Shown piece after piece: positions 38,231 to 48,295 of a stretch of 64,000 bases of DNA. Numbering within the stretch: the stretch's first letter is position 1; every line of letters begins with the position of its first letter. The notes below the pieces were generated by a model. That model was not told where the DNA came from and did not search any database. It saw nothing but the letters and a program-made list of their open reading frames with translations. A program made the translations under genes and the position numbers. Origin of the DNA: Acinetobacter radioresistens DSM 6976 = NBRC 102413 = CIP 103788. Lineage in GTDB: Bacteria; Pseudomonadota; Gammaproteobacteria; Pseudomonadales; Moraxellaceae. Where the stretch lies: NCBI RefSeq assembly GCF_006757745.1, contig NZ_AP019740.1, positions 1,178,001 to 1,242,000 on the forward strand, in the 5' to 3' direction.

Positions 38231-39238
38231 ATGAAGCGTTCTATTCTCGGTTTGATGTATTTAATACAAGGCATGCGTAACGCTGGAATTGATGTTGATT
38301 CACGGCTCGCAACAATTGGTATCAAGCCGGATGCTTTGGATCCAACTTCTATTATTCATCCCAGCTTGGAATGGGATATACAAAAAGTTGTCGGTGAAGG
38401 GGTAAAACCTGAAACAGGACTATTTATTGGGCAGCATTACGCGCTTGCCGGTTATGGCCCTTTGCTGATGCTCCTTGTAACCAGTAATAATATCCAGACT
38501 GCTCTTGAAAAGGGCATCCAATACCAGGGTCTTACTCACCTATTTGGCACTTTAGGACTTGAAGTCATGGCTCATCAGGTTGCATTGACATATTTGCCAG
38601 TAGACCTGAACTCAGATATGGGATTGCTACGTGCTCAGTGCGAAATTTCGGGAACTTATAAATTTATTCAAGATATTTATAAAATGATGGGACTGGTTGC
38701 ACCTACTTTAAGAGTTGAGTTACCTTTTAAAGCACCTGAAGATAAAGAGCAATTACAGCTGTATCAGAATTATTATGGTGCAGATCTGCACTTCGGTTTT
38801 AAGCAGGCGAAATTTGGATTAAATTCGCAAGTACTTGAAATCAAAATTCCTTCTGCAGATCCAATTACCCATCGGGTTTATGAAGCTAAATGTATTAGTG
38901 AGCTACAACGTTTAAATCATGATGATGCAATACCTTCACTTATTCAGCGTGTACATGACTATTTAGAGCTGCAAAAGGGGGTAATTCCTACTATGGCAGA
39001 GACTGCACAAGCACTTGGTATTCCAGAACGTACCTTGCGCCATCAGCTACAACAGTTCAATACCAGTTATAAAGAAATTAGAGAACAGTTGATTAAAAAC
39101 AAAGCATTAAAACTGATTGAATATAAAGAGTACTCAATTGAGGTTATTGCTGAGTTACTGGGCTATTCAGAACCAGCCGCATTTAATCATGCCTTTAAGC
39201 GCTGGTTCGGACAAAGCCCAAGACAATATGGTAAATAG
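38231..39238 (+). CDS. AraC-family regulator with N-terminal arabinose-binding-like domain
   Basis: The 335-residue protein carries an Arabinose_bd-type N-terminal domain (about 20-205) and a C-terminal AraC DNA-binding domain with two helix-turn-helix units (TMAETAQALGIPERTLRHQLQ and SIEVIAELLGYSEPAAFNHAFKRWFGQSPRQY). This architecture is shared with OruR/ArgR-like and other catabolic AraC activators. It is divergent from the monooxygenase gene across 152 bases and is its likely regulator. Confidence 0.88.
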   Translation: MKRSILGLMYLIQGMRNAGIDVDSRLATIGIKPDALDPTSIIHPSLEWDIQKVVGEGVKPETGLFIGQHYALAGYGPLLMLLVTSNNIQTALEKGIQYQGLTHLFGTLGLEVMAHQVALTYLPVDLNSDMGLLRAQCEISGTYKFIQDIYKMMGLVAPTLRVELPFKAPEDKEQLQLYQNYYGADLHFGFKQAKFGLNSQVLEIKIPSADPITHRVYEAKCISELQRLNHDDAIPSLIQRVHDYLELQKGVIPTMAETAQALGIPERTLRHQLQQFNTSYKEIREQLIKNKALKLIEYKEYSIEVIAELLGYSEPAAFNHAFKRWFGQSPRQYGK

Positions 39239-39325
39239 CCTAAGTCGGGTTATGCCAAAGTTTTATATGTTTCACTATATTCTTCGTTATACTTCCCATT
39301 AGCCCATAAAACGTATCAGAATTAT

Positions 39326-40462
39326 ATGCTAGAGCTTAAATCATCACACAGTACAGCTTTTTCACCCGTCTCTCCAGCCGAGCGTTATTCTCAAGCTTTA
39401 TCTTCTGGACAATTTTTACCTGATGAAGCACAGGCACAAGCTGTGCAGGAGCTGGACCGGGTCTGGCATGAATTGATTCATCGATATAAGGCTTCTAAGA
39501 AAGCATTTCGCTGTTTTCGCCGGCAAACTGCACCGCGTGGTGTATACATGTGGGGTGGGGTTGGCCGTGGAAAAACATGGCTAATGGATCAATTCTTTGA
39601 GTCTATTCCATTTCGCCGCAAGTTACGTATGCATTTTCATCACTTTATGCAACATGTACACCGTGAGTTAAATAAGCTGTCTGGCCAGCGTAATCCCCTA
39701 GATCTGGTGGCTGACCAGATTTACAAAGATGCAGTTATTATTTGCTTCGACGAATTTTTTGTATCAAATGTCACTGATGCCATGATTTTGAGCGATCTGT
39801 TTCAAAAATTATTCCAGCGCGGTATTACGCTGGTAGCGACCTCAAATATTGCACCAGATGGTTTATATAAAAATGGTATTCATCGTGACCGTTTTTTACC
39901 TACCATTGAAATGGTCAAAAAAAACTGTGTCGTGTTAAATGTAGATGCTGGAGTAGATTATCGGTTACGAGTGTTAAAACAGGCGCAGCTTTTCAAGGCA
40001 CCGCTCAGCCACGAAGCACAGCAGTGGATTGCCCAAAGGTTTTCTGCATTGACCCAGACTCAGGTGCAGTCTCAAGAATCAATTATTATCAATAACCGTA
40101 TTGTAGAGACTATCGGTCATACTGAAGATGTGTTGTGGTGTGAATTTTCAGAACTTTGCCTTAAGCCTCGCAGCCCGTCAGATTTCATTGAAATAGCCAA
40201 TATTTATAATACGGTACTGGTCAGTAATGTTCCGCATTTAACTGATCAGATTAATGATGCAACCCGACGTTTTATTTATCTGGTTGATGAGTTCTATGAT
40301 CGGGGAGTAAAACTTTTACTTACCTCTCAAGATGATATTATTAATATCTACCAGGGAGAGAAGTTGGCGTTTGAAATTGAGCGTACCCGTTCAAGATTGC
40401 TAGAAATGCAGTCAGATGAGTATCTGCATTCAGAGCACAAGCAAATTCACGGCGCCCAGTAA
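39326..40462 (+). CDS. zapE: Cell division protein ZapE (AFG1-like ATPase)
   Basis: The 378-residue AAA protein has Walker A YMWGGVGRGKTWLMDQFFE (about 72-90), MHFHHFMQHVHREL, Walker B IICFDEFFVSNVTDAMIL and the arginine-finger-like ATSNIAPDGLYKNG. These are hallmarks of ZapE/AFG1. ZapE acts at the Z-ring under stress in E. coli. The ATG at 39326 follows the AraC gene by about 90 bases. A UACG-loop terminator closes it. Confidence 0.9.
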   Translation: MLELKSSHSTAFSPVSPAERYSQALSSGQFLPDEAQAQAVQELDRVWHELIHRYKASKKAFRCFRRQTAPRGVYMWGGVGRGKTWLMDQFFESIPFRRKLRMHFHHFMQHVHRELNKLSGQRNPLDLVADQIYKDAVIICFDEFFVSNVTDAMILSDLFQKLFQRGITLVATSNIAPDGLYKNGIHRDRFLPTIEMVKKNCVVLNVDAGVDYRLRVLKQAQLFKAPLSHEAQQWIAQRFSALTQTQVQSQESIIINNRIVETIGHTEDVLWCEFSELCLKPRSPSDFIEIANIYNTVLVSNVPHLTDQINDATRRFIYLVDEFYDRGVKLLLTSQDDIINIYQGEKLAFEIERTRSRLLEMQSDEYLHSEHKQIHGAQ

Positions 40463-40472
40463 AATTTTAATC

Positions 40473-40496
40473 AAGCGTTCTACGGAACGCTTTTTT
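40473..40496 (+). terminator. Rho-independent terminator after zapE
   Basis: AAGCGTTC, a TACG (UNCG-type) tetraloop and GAACGCTT followed by a T-run form a perfect 8-bp stem. Confidence 0.9.
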
Positions 40497-40822
40497 ATTA
40501 TTTATATTAAATAAAACCGCGCAGTATCGGCATGGTTTTGCTTTAATACGTGTGATCAGTTATTGTAAAAGTTATAAAAGATAGGTAGAAAAGCTGGTAC
40601 TTAAGTCTAATTTTCGAAACCTCTCTCTTTATCCACTATAAGTAAATTTAAAGCGGCTGAATATAAACGTATTTTAAACTGGCATATATAAAAACTATTG
40701 ATGTCAATATTTTTTAAACAGAAAATGCTTACTATTTAGGAACGTGATAGTGGTATTCAGCTAAATATAAATCAGTATACTAGAATCTCTTGTGATAAAA
40801 AGTAGCAATATCAGGAAAGACA
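40497..40822. other. Intergenic region upstream of malate synthase G
   Basis: No ORF is supported in these 326 bases. AAAACC/GGTTTT at about 40513-40540 can pair around a 15-base loop. TATACT near 40776 is a good -10 element for glcB, but no convincing -35 lies 16-18 bases before it, so an activator may be needed. Confidence 0.4.
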
Positions 40823-42988
40823 ATGACTGCACGTATTCAAAAAGGCAAGTTAGCGATTGCTAAAGAACTCTATGATTTCATCGAAAATGAAGCTTTACCG
40901 GGTTCCGGTCTGGACAGTGAAACATACTGGAAAAATTTTGAGCAAGTCGTTGTTGATCTTAGTCCGAAAAATAAAGCGCTTCTTGCAAAGCGTGATGAAA
41001 TTCAGGCTAAAATTGACGAATGGCATCGCAATAACGAATTTGAACTTGAAGCTTACAAAGCTTTCCTGAAAGAGATTGGCTACTTATTACCAGAAGTAGA
41101 AGATTTCCAGATTACCACTGAAAATGTGGATGAAGAAATTGCAGTATTGGCAGGCCCACAGTTGGTTGTACCTGTACGAAATGCCCGTTACTGCCTTAAT
41201 GCTGCAAATGCCCGCTGGGGTTCTTTATATGATGCACTTTATGGCTTTGATGTGATTTCTGAAGAGAATGGCGCAGAAAAGGGTAAGGGGTATAATCCGG
41301 CCCGTGGCGCCAAAGTTATCGAATTTGCTAAAAGCTTTCTGAATGATACTTTCCCGCTTGAGGCAGGCTCGCATCAAGATGCTACACGCTATGAAGTTGA
41401 AGATAATCAGCTGGTTATTACTTTAAAAGATGATACTAAAACTACCTTGGCTGAACCGGTTCAGTTTGTAGGTTATAATGGCGAGAAAAGTAATCCGAAT
41501 GAAATTATTCTAAAAAATAATGGATTGCATGTCATTATCCAGATTGATGCGACTAGTCCGATTGGCCAGACTGATGCAGCTGGTGTAAAAGACTTAGTAC
41601 TTGAAGCAGCTGTAACGACAATTCAGGATCTGGAAGACTCGATTGCTGCAGTAGATGCAGAGGAAAAAGTAGAAGGCTACCGTAACTGGCTTGGGCTTAT
41701 GAAGGGTACACTTCAGGAATCTTTCCAAAAAGGTGACAAAACTGTTACCCGTGCTATGAACAAAGACCGTACTTATACAGACCTTGAAGGGAATACGGGT
41801 AAAATTCATGGCCGATCATTGATGTTACTGCGTAATGTTGGCCACCTGATGACGAACCCTGCTATTTTGGTAGATGGTGCAGAAATCTATGAAGGCATCA
41901 TGGATGCACTGGTAACGCCATTACTAAGTATTGCTGATATTCGTGGCGAAAATGAAATCAAGAACTCACGTCAGGGTTCAATGTATATCGTAAAACCAAA
42001 AATGCATGGTCCGGAAGAGGTCGCATTTGCGGTAGAACTTTTTGAACGTGCTGAGCAGGCTTTGGGGCTGCCGGCAAAAACTCTTAAAATCGGGATTATG
42101 GATGAAGAACGCCGTACTTCTGTAAACCTGAAGAACTGTATTGCTCAGGCCAAAGACCGTACCATCTTTATTAATACTGGTTTTATGGACCGTACAGGTG
42201 ATGAGATTCATACCTTTATGGAAGCAGGTCCATTTGTTCGTAAAGGCGAAATCAAAGGACAAAAATGGTTCCCTGCTTATGAAAACCGTAATGTAATGAT
42301 CGGCCTGAAAGCAGGATTACGCGGTAAGGCACAGATCGGTAAAGGTATGTGGCCAAAACCAGATATGTTGCTTGACATGTATCGTACTAAGATCGAGCAT
42401 CCGGAAGCAGGTGCAAGCTGTGCATGGGTTCCTTCTCCAACAGGAGCAGTAATTCATGCAATTCATTATCATCAGTGCAATGTATCCGAGCGTCAGCAAG
42501 AACTATTACAGACTGAGCCTTTAGCTCTGGATGATCTGTTGACTCCTCCGCTAGCAGCAAATACAGACTGGACTGAAGAAGAGAAAAAGAACGAACTTGA
42601 AAATAACTGTCAGGGTATTCTGGGTTATGTTGTGCGCTGGGTTGACTTGGGTGTAGGCTGTTCAAAGGTTCCAGATATTAATGATGTAGGCCTGATGGAA
42701 GACCGCGCAACATTACGTATTTCTTCACAGCACGTTGCGAACTGGTTACGTCATGGTATTGTGAGTCGTGAACAGGTTGAAGAAGTATTAAAGCGCATGG
42801 CTAAAATTGTAGACGAACAAAATGCCAATGATCCGCTTTATACTGCAATGTCTGCTGACTTCGAAAATAGTATTGCTTTTAAAGCTGCATCTGACCTGAT
42901 CTTTAAAGGCGGTGAGCAACCATCTGGTTATACTGAACCTTTACTACACGCTGCGCGCTTAAAACTTAAAGGCTATACAGGTGACTAA
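40823..42988 (+). CDS. glcB: Malate synthase G
   Basis: Malate synthase G condenses glyoxylate with acetyl-CoA in the glyoxylate bypass and glycolate use. Length 721 matches the monomeric G isoform (about 723). Visible blocks include [54 protein letters not shown] with the active-site arginine, ETHF-equivalent [16 protein letters not shown], and [21 protein letters not shown]. No isocitrate lyase gene is adjacent. ATATCAGGAAAGACA provides the ribosome binding site. Confidence 0.96.
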   Translation: MTARIQKGKLAIAKELYDFIENEALPGSGLDSETYWKNFEQVVVDLSPKNKALLAKRDEIQAKIDEWHRNNEFELEAYKAFLKEIGYLLPEVEDFQITTENVDEEIAVLAGPQLVVPVRNARYCLNAANARWGSLYDALYGFDVISEENGAEKGKGYNPARGAKVIEFAKSFLNDTFPLEAGSHQDATRYEVEDNQLVITLKDDTKTTLAEPVQFVGYNGEKSNPNEIILKNNGLHVIIQIDATSPIGQTDAAGVKDLVLEAAVTTIQDLEDSIAAVDAEEKVEGYRNWLGLMKGTLQESFQKGDKTVTRAMNKDRTYTDLEGNTGKIHGRSLMLLRNVGHLMTNPAILVDGAEIYEGIMDALVTPLLSIADIRGENEIKNSRQGSMYIVKPKMHGPEEVAFAVELFERAEQALGLPAKTLKIGIMDEERRTSVNLKNCIAQAKDRTIFINTGFMDRTGDEIHTFMEAGPFVRKGEIKGQKWFPAYENRNVMIGLKAGLRGKAQIGKGMWPKPDMLLDMYRTKIEHPEAGASCAWVPSPTGAVIHAIHYHQCNVSERQQELLQTEPLALDDLLTPPLAANTDWTEEEKKNELENNCQGILGYVVRWVDLGVGCSKVPDINDVGLMEDRATLRISSQHVANWLRHGIVSREQVEEVLKRMAKIVDEQNANDPLYTAMSADFENSIAFKAASDLIFKGGEQPSGYTEPLLHAARLKLKGYTGD

Positions 42989-43000
42989 TCTGAGCCATTA

Positions 43001-43026
43001 AAAAAAGCCTCTTCGGAGGCTTTTTT
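43001..43026. terminator. Bidirectional terminator between glcB and dadA
   Basis: AAAAAAGCCTC, the stable TTCG tetraloop and GAGGCTTTTTT form a perfect 11-bp stem with an A-run on one side and a T-run on the other. It serves both convergent genes. Confidence 0.95.
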
Positions 43027-43058
43027 ATTTAGTTTTTAAATAAATATTTTTCTTATAT

Positions 43059-44339
43059 TCAGGCAGTAGCGACCTGAAAACCTGGACGCTCAGCATAGCG
43101 AGCAACCGATAAGTCATCTGCATAAATCGCTGGTCGTTTATGGCTCATGAGGTCTGAAAGCAATTTACCTGAACCACATGCCATGGTCCAGCCTAATGTA
43201 CCATGCCCAGTATTTAAGAACAGGTTACTCAGGGCAGTTTTACCTACAATAGGCGTACCATCTGGTGTCATGGGACGAAGCCCTGTCCAGAAAGTTGCTT
43301 CTTTTAAACGTCCGGCAGACGGATAAAGATCATTCACCACCATTTCCAGAGTTTTTCTGCGTTCTGGAAGCAATTTATAATTAAAGCCTACAATTTCTGC
43401 CATACCCCCTACACGAATACGATCATCAAAGCGTGTTACAGCGACTTTGTAGGTCTCGTCCAGTACTGTAGAAACTGGTGCACGCGTAGCATCTTGAATT
43501 GGAATGGTCAGTGAGTAGCCTTTTAATGGATAGACTGGAATATGAATTAACCCACGTAATAGTGGAGTAGAGAAAGATCCCATTGCAATTACATATTGGT
43601 CTGCTTTAACCAGACCTTCACTGGTTTGGACTGCTGTGACTTTATCTGCTTCAACCACCAGTTTTTCAATAGAAACACCAAATTTAAAAATTACGCCAGC
43701 AGCTTTTGCCATTTCTGCAAGATGCTGTGTAAATAACTGGCAGTCACCAGTTTCATCATTTGGCAAGCGTAACCCGCCTGTCAGTTTATGACTGGAATAT
43801 TTTAAAGCAGGTTCAACTTTCATTAAATCTTTCGCTTCGAGCAACTCAAATGGCACACCAGCTTCTTTTAATACTTCAATATCTTTGGCAGCATTGGCAT
43901 ATTGCTGTTCACTACGGAAAAGCTGTAAGGTTCCTTGCTGACGACTTTCATAAGCAATACCTGTAGTCTTCCGTAATTCTTTCAGACAGTCACGACTATA
44001 TTCAGCAATACGAACCATACGGCTCTTATTTTCCTGATAATGCTGAATATTGCAGTTCTTTAGCATTTGCCACATCCAGGCAATCTGGAAACTGGTTCCA
44101 TCTGGACGAATAGACAGAGGAGCATGTTTTTGAAACATCCATTTAATGGCTTTAAGTGGCACCCCTGGCGCTGCCCAAGGTGTAGCATAGCCAGGAGAGA
44201 CCTGTCCGGCATTTGCAGCACTGGTCTCCAGCGCTGCTCCAGGCTGTCGGTCAATTACGGTCACTTCATGCCCTGCTTGGGCTAGATACCATGCAGTTGT
44301 GACACCAATTACACCACTTCCTAAAACGACGACTTTCAT
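43059..44339 (-). CDS. dadA: D-amino acid dehydrogenase small subunit DadA
   Basis: DadA oxidises D-alanine and other D-amino acids and feeds electrons to the respiratory chain. The 426-residue protein has the FAD motif [49 protein letters not shown], and [16 protein letters not shown] with [21 protein letters not shown] near the end; all are conserved in DadA. No alanine racemase or Lrp gene is next to it; instead a LysR-type gene lies divergent about 250 bases away. Confidence 0.92.
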   Translation of the reverse strand: MKVVVLGSGVIGVTTAWYLAQAGHEVTVIDRQPGAALETSAANAGQVSPGYATPWAAPGVPLKAIKWMFQKHAPLSIRPDGTSFQIAWMWQMLKNCNIQHYQENKSRMVRIAEYSRDCLKELRKTTGIAYESRQQGTLQLFRSEQQYANAAKDIEVLKEAGVPFELLEAKDLMKVEPALKYSSHKLTGGLRLPNDETGDCQLFTQHLAEMAKAAGVIFKFGVSIEKLVVEADKVTAVQTSEGLVKADQYVIAMGSFSTPLLRGLIHIPVYPLKGYSLTIPIQDATRAPVSTVLDETYKVAVTRFDDRIRVGGMAEIVGFNYKLLPERRKTLEMVVNDLYPSAGRLKEATFWTGLRPMTPDGTPIVGKTALSNLFLNTGHGTLGWTMACGSGKLLSDLMSHKRPAIYADDLSVARYAERPGFQVATA

Positions 44340-44592
44340 GATCTTCTCTACTCATTGCAGCCTGAATCTGGCCTGTACATGGAGCTCTACCAAACGCGGT
44401 ATATATGACTGATTTTTAAAGCAAGCAGTCCGTGGGTAGTAACGGTATAACTGAGTTTCAGGGTAAACATTTAAAATGTGAAAGGGTCACTAAAAAAATC
44501 CCTTTTTCCAGTTATGCTCTCAGTTTACATCTGGGGTTTAGTTCTGATAAATTCAAATAAACTTATCTTTAGATATAAAATTACTTACGTAA

Positions 44593-45537
44593 ATGAAAAT
44601 TAAAAATCTGAACCAGATTACTGATTTTGATATCAAGTTATTGAGAATTTTCAAGACAGTATGCGAATGTGGGAGCTTTACTTCAGCAGAGAGTGTTCTT
44701 GGAATTAGCCGCTCAGCCATTAGTCTGCATATGAGTGATTTGGAAAATCGTCTGGGGCTCAGGTTATGCCAGCGTGGCCGTGCCGGATTTTCTCTTACCG
44801 ATGAAGGTAAGGAAATCTTGAACTATAGTGAAACGCTAATCGCTTCTATTGAGGAGTTTAAGCTTAAGGTTAACCAGATTCATAAAAAGTTAAAAGGCGA
44901 GTTTAATATTGGAATTATTAACAATTTAATTAATTTGCCAAAGCCTTATATCACTAATACGCTTGAGCAACTTACCAGTGAAAGCCCTGATGTGCAGATT
45001 AACATCAGTATGAGTACACTAGCAGATATTGAATGCAAGGTGATGGATGGCCGCTTACATGTAGGGGCAGTCCCGATGGTTACTCCATTATCGGGGCTGG
45101 ACTATTTAAATCTTTATGAAGAAAGTTCCTATCTTTATTGTGGAGATCGGCATCCCTTATTTTTTTCTACCGAACGATTAAAAGAACAAGATTTAAGTCA
45201 GTGGAATGCGGTAATGCCTAACTACAGTATTAATTCACAAGCATTACAGCTCTACCAGCTGCTGCATTGTTCTGCAACTGCAAGTGACCGGGAGGGAATT
45301 GCTTTTTTAATTTTAACCGGAAATTTTATGGGATTTTTACCTGATCATTATGCAAGAAAATGGGTAGAAAGCGGTCAGATGAAACCTGTGCTCGAGCAGC
45401 GCATGCATTATAGTACACCGATCTGCATGATTACCAGAAAGGGCAGGCGACATAATATGATTCTGGAATCTTTTCTCGAAAAGCTGAAAAATAATATTAA
45501 TGAGCAGAATAATTCCGGGTTAACGATAACGAACTAG
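44593..45537 (+). CDS. LysR-family transcriptional regulator divergent from dadA
   Basis: The 314-residue protein starts with a LysR winged helix-turn-helix (LLRIFKTVCECGSFTSAESVLGISRSAISLHMSDLENRLGLRLCQRGRAGFSLT, residues 16-69) followed by the periplasmic-binding-like effector domain. LysR proteins usually control the divergent gene, here dadA, and themselves. The effector and target are inferred from position only. Confidence 0.88.
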   Translation: MKIKNLNQITDFDIKLLRIFKTVCECGSFTSAESVLGISRSAISLHMSDLENRLGLRLCQRGRAGFSLTDEGKEILNYSETLIASIEEFKLKVNQIHKKLKGEFNIGIINNLINLPKPYITNTLEQLTSESPDVQINISMSTLADIECKVMDGRLHVGAVPMVTPLSGLDYLNLYEESSYLYCGDRHPLFFSTERLKEQDLSQWNAVMPNYSINSQALQLYQLLHCSATASDREGIAFLILTGNFMGFLPDHYARKWVESGQMKPVLEQRMHYSTPICMITRKGRRHNMILESFLEKLKNNINEQNNSGLTITN

Positions 45538-45589
45538 ATGGAATCCATATGTCAGCTTAAATAGCAAACAGGATTTGCTATTTCATGGA

Positions 45590-46732
45590 CTATTCTAGAA
45601 GTTGTTTTAATTTGACTGCATGAGGACTGTCTTCTGGTAAAAGTTCAAGCAGACGCTCAATTGCATCAGTACGTTCAGGAACGCGACTAATCAGGCGAAA
45701 TAACTGGTCAATGTCTTGCAAGTTATGAATCATATGACTTAAGCGCGCATCAAAGCAGTCACGCCAGGCACACAGGAAAGGACTTTCTGTCTTACTCAGG
45801 AAATTGCCCTTGTACAAGGCCAATACTGTAACAGTAAAGCCCAGATTCAATGCCTGTTCAGCCATAAGAAAATCTGCCTGAACCTCACAGTTCAGTTTGT
45901 AAGGGCGTGATTGGATACAGTCGAGTAACAGACTGCGCATCTGGGATAATTCTGCTTTTAGAGTTTTCTGGCTAACCTGCCTGTCTCCATAAAGGGCATA
46001 GTGTAATTCGTCCAAACTGATCCCATCTGGACACAATGCCAGAATACACAGTATTTCAATTTGCCGGTGCGTCAGCTGTAAAATATGATGATTAAACTGA
46101 ACTTTTGACCCACCCAGCACTTTAAGATAAAGCACATTTTGCTGTTCAAGCCGGATGGCGCGTTGTACCAGATCTGCACAGCGCTCTACGGCGAGTACGC
46201 CTAAAGAATTATGCTTCTCATACTTGGTTGAAAGGTTAATAATGCCATGGAACTGGCCGCTTTGTGGGTCGATGATGGGCGCTGCGTAGCATACCCAGTC
46301 ACGCACGCTATTCATCTGGTTTTCATGTGAGTACACACAACTGGCAGCATGGGTATTTAACGCAAGGCCAATAGCATTGGTGCCTACGGACTGGGTAGAC
46401 CACTGGCCACCTTCAAAAAAATGCACCTGTTCTGCAGAAGAGCGCATAGAGTGACTGCTCCAGGTCCAGAGCAGAGTGCCATGCTGGTCTGTAATTCCGA
46501 TTGCCATGCTGGCATCTTCTGCAATTCTCAAGAGTTCAGAATGACACTGATCTAATGAGCGACCGAAGAGTGTTTCACGCCAACCATGATCCAGATTCAG
46601 TACTGGGGCCGCATCTACTGAAACGGGAGGCACATGATGTGCTACAGCATTCTTTAAAAAAGCTGATGAATAATGAGAAACAGGATTTAACACGGGTAAT
46701 TTTTTAATCATATGCATATCATGGTCCTTCAT
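45590..46732 (-). CDS. GAF-domain transcriptional regulator, AcoR-like sensor without AAA+ sigma-54 domain
   Basis: The 380-residue protein has an AcoR-type GAF sensor at about 70-195 (SLDQCHSELLRIAEDASMAIGITDQHGTLLWTW, FFEGGQWSTQSVGTNAIGLAL, DWVCYAAPI). Residues 205-290 (LQLTHRQIEILCILALCPDGISLDELHYALYG, TLKAELSQMRSLL) look like a winged-helix DNA-binding part. The sigma-54 ATPase module (GAFTGA loop) and Fis-type helix-turn-helix of classical AcoR are absent. It lies next to the acetoin genes, on the same strand as lipA and opposite acoA, and is the likely regulator of that cluster. Several ATG codons (46732, 46717, 46711) are possible starts. Confidence 0.72.
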   Translation of the reverse strand: MKDHDMHMIKKLPVLNPVSHYSSAFLKNAVAHHVPPVSVDAAPVLNLDHGWRETLFGRSLDQCHSELLRIAEDASMAIGITDQHGTLLWTWSSHSMRSSAEQVHFFEGGQWSTQSVGTNAIGLALNTHAASCVYSHENQMNSVRDWVCYAAPIIDPQSGQFHGIINLSTKYEKHNSLGVLAVERCADLVQRAIRLEQQNVLYLKVLGGSKVQFNHHILQLTHRQIEILCILALCPDGISLDELHYALYGDRQVSQKTLKAELSQMRSLLLDCIQSRPYKLNCEVQADFLMAEQALNLGFTVTVLALYKGNFLSKTESPFLCAWRDCFDARLSHMIHNLQDIDQLFRLISRVPERTDAIERLLELLPEDSPHAVKLKQLLE

Positions 46733-46824
46733 GATGAGGCAAAAATGCAGCTACCTGAGCTGGTTACTGTTGTTATTTTCCCCTACCTTAAACCTTGATG
46801 CTCTAATCTGCTATCCGACAAAAG

Positions 46825-46836
46825 GCTGACGTCAGC
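46825..46836. promoter_or_regulatory. 12-bp perfect palindrome upstream of the GAF regulator gene
   Basis: GCTGACGTCAGC is self-complementary and lies about 93 bases before the regulator start, in the gap between it and lipA. A further pair, CAGTCTG (46855-46861) and CAGACTG (46881-46887), lies just beyond. They may be binding sites for the regulator itself; this is inferred from position. Confidence 0.4.
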
Positions 46837-46973
46837 ATACACATCTTTAAACATCAGTCTGGTATATGTACCAATATAGTCAGACTGTTTTTAAAAGAAA
46901 TGGCCGATTCAGACTGATCTGTTTAAAATAGTTACAGAATATTCCTGCATAAGATCAACCTGTCTGTTTGTAT

Positions 46974-47957
46974 TTAGGGTAACTGCTTTCTGCTGAAAGG
47001 TTGCGGTACAGGTTTCCCTAAATATTGCTGATCGGCAAAATAACTGGAACGTACCATAGGCGCACTCCAAATATTTTTAAATCCTAAAAACTCGCCATGA
47101 CGCTGATAATGCTCAAATTCTTTTAAGCTCACAAAACGATGGATAGGAGCATGAGCTTTAGAAGGCTGTAGGTACTGTCCGATGGTGACCAAATCCACAT
47201 AATGATCTTTTAAATCATTTAACAGCGCAATAACCTCTGCCTCAATCTCTCCAATACCTACCATCAAGCCACATTTGGTAGGAATCTCAGGACATAAATT
47301 TTTAAATTTTTTTAACAGATTAAGAGAATGCTGATAATCTGATCCAGGCCGCAAGGCCCGGTACAAGCGGAACACTGTCTCTATATTATGGTTAAATACA
47401 TCTGGTGGAGACTGGCTAAGGATAGACAAGGCAAGATCAAGCCGCCCTCTAAAGTCCGGAACCAATATTTCGATCCGGGTATTCGGACAGCATTTACGTA
47501 TCTCCTGAATACAATCTACAAAATGTTGGGCGCCTCCATCTTTCAGGTCATCCCGGTCTACAGAAGTAATTACCACATAACTTAAATTCAGGTTTGCGAC
47601 GGTTTCGGCAAGATGCCGAGGCTCAGCCGGATCTAGGCTGTTCGGGCGGCCGTGAGCTACATCGCAAAAAGGACACCGTCTGGTACAGATATCACCCATT
47701 ATCATAAAAGTTGCAGTACCGCTACCAAAACATTCTGGCAGGTTTGGACACGCCGCTTCTTCACATACCGTATGTAGTTTCTGCTGACGCAACAGCCCTT
47801 TAATACGGCCAATCTCTTCAGGTTGACTGATTTTTGCCCGTATCCATTCGGGTTTTGTCGGAATAACGTCTGTTGCAATAACCTTAACAGGTATACGTGC
47901 CAGTTTATCCGCACCCCGAAGTTTTTTTTCATGCTTAAAATTCTGTTGTAAATCCAT
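46974..47957 (-). CDS. lipA: Lipoyl synthase (radical SAM), acetoin-cluster copy
   Basis: The 327-residue protein has both iron-sulfur motifs: the LipA-specific [13 protein letters not shown] (Cx4Cx5C, about residues 64-76) and the radical [11 protein letters not shown] (Cx3Cx2C). [26 protein letters not shown] and a C-terminal RSSY are also kept. LipA inserts sulfur into octanoyl groups to make lipoyl cofactor. Placed divergent from acoABCD, it probably lipoylates the acetoin dehydrogenase E2. A second, housekeeping lipA is expected elsewhere but cannot be seen here. Confidence 0.92.
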   Translation of the reverse strand: MDLQQNFKHEKKLRGADKLARIPVKVIATDVIPTKPEWIRAKISQPEEIGRIKGLLRQQKLHTVCEEAACPNLPECFGSGTATFMIMGDICTRRCPFCDVAHGRPNSLDPAEPRHLAETVANLNLSYVVITSVDRDDLKDGGAQHFVDCIQEIRKCCPNTRIEILVPDFRGRLDLALSILSQSPPDVFNHNIETVFRLYRALRPGSDYQHSLNLLKKFKNLCPEIPTKCGLMVGIGEIEAEVIALLNDLKDHYVDLVTIGQYLQPSKAHAPIHRFVSLKEFEHYQRHGEFLGFKNIWSAPMVRSSYFADQQYLGKPVPQPFSRKQLP

Positions 47958-48262
47958 TTAAATATATCCTGATTTAATAATAAGTCTTAAAATAAATAAA
48001 AAGAGATTAATATTTAAAAAAAATATTTTTAAAATAAAAATCTAACTTTTAAATAAAATTAGGATTATAAAATATATGAGGTTGGTTAAAGGTTTGTTTT
48101 TAAGTCGTTGTTTAAAATAATAAAAAATTACATTTATTTTTTAATAAATAAATTATTGTTTTTGAAAATAATAGGTAAGTTTTATTTTAATAAATAATTT
48201 TAGTCTAATATTAATTTTAGAATAAATATATTTAATTGGAGGTGTGAGTTATTCACTGTTCC
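47958..48262. other. Extremely AT-rich divergent intergenic region between lipA and acoA
   Basis: About 300 bases consist largely of A/T runs with few G or C, well below the already AT-rich surroundings. No ORF is supported. It carries the divergent lipA and acoABCD promoters and looks like a candidate for H-NS-type silencing. No -24/-12 sigma-54 promoter (TGGCAC-N5-TTGC) was seen. Confidence 0.5.
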
Positions 48263-48278
48263 CTTGATTTTGATCAAG
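48263..48278. promoter_or_regulatory. FNR/ANR-like palindrome immediately upstream of acoA
   Basis: CTTGAT-TTTG-ATCAAG contains an exact TTGAT-N4-ATCAA, the consensus of FNR/ANR-type regulators. It lies 17 bases before the acoA ATG, next to the purine-rich ribosome binding site, so it is placed for repression or for an RNA hairpin rather than classical activation. Confidence 0.4.
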
Positions 48279-48295
48279 ATAAAAAGGAAAAGGAT

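Noticed and set aside
40625..40645. TTATCCACT near 40630 as a DnaA box
   Set aside because: A single near-match in an AT-rich gap with no cluster of further boxes or replication genes; not evidence for an origin.
48240..48267. Seven-codon frame GTG AGT TAT TCA CTG TTC CCT TGA before acoA as a leader peptide
   Set aside because: The GGAGG is only one or two bases from the GTG, too close to function, and the frame is too short to judge.
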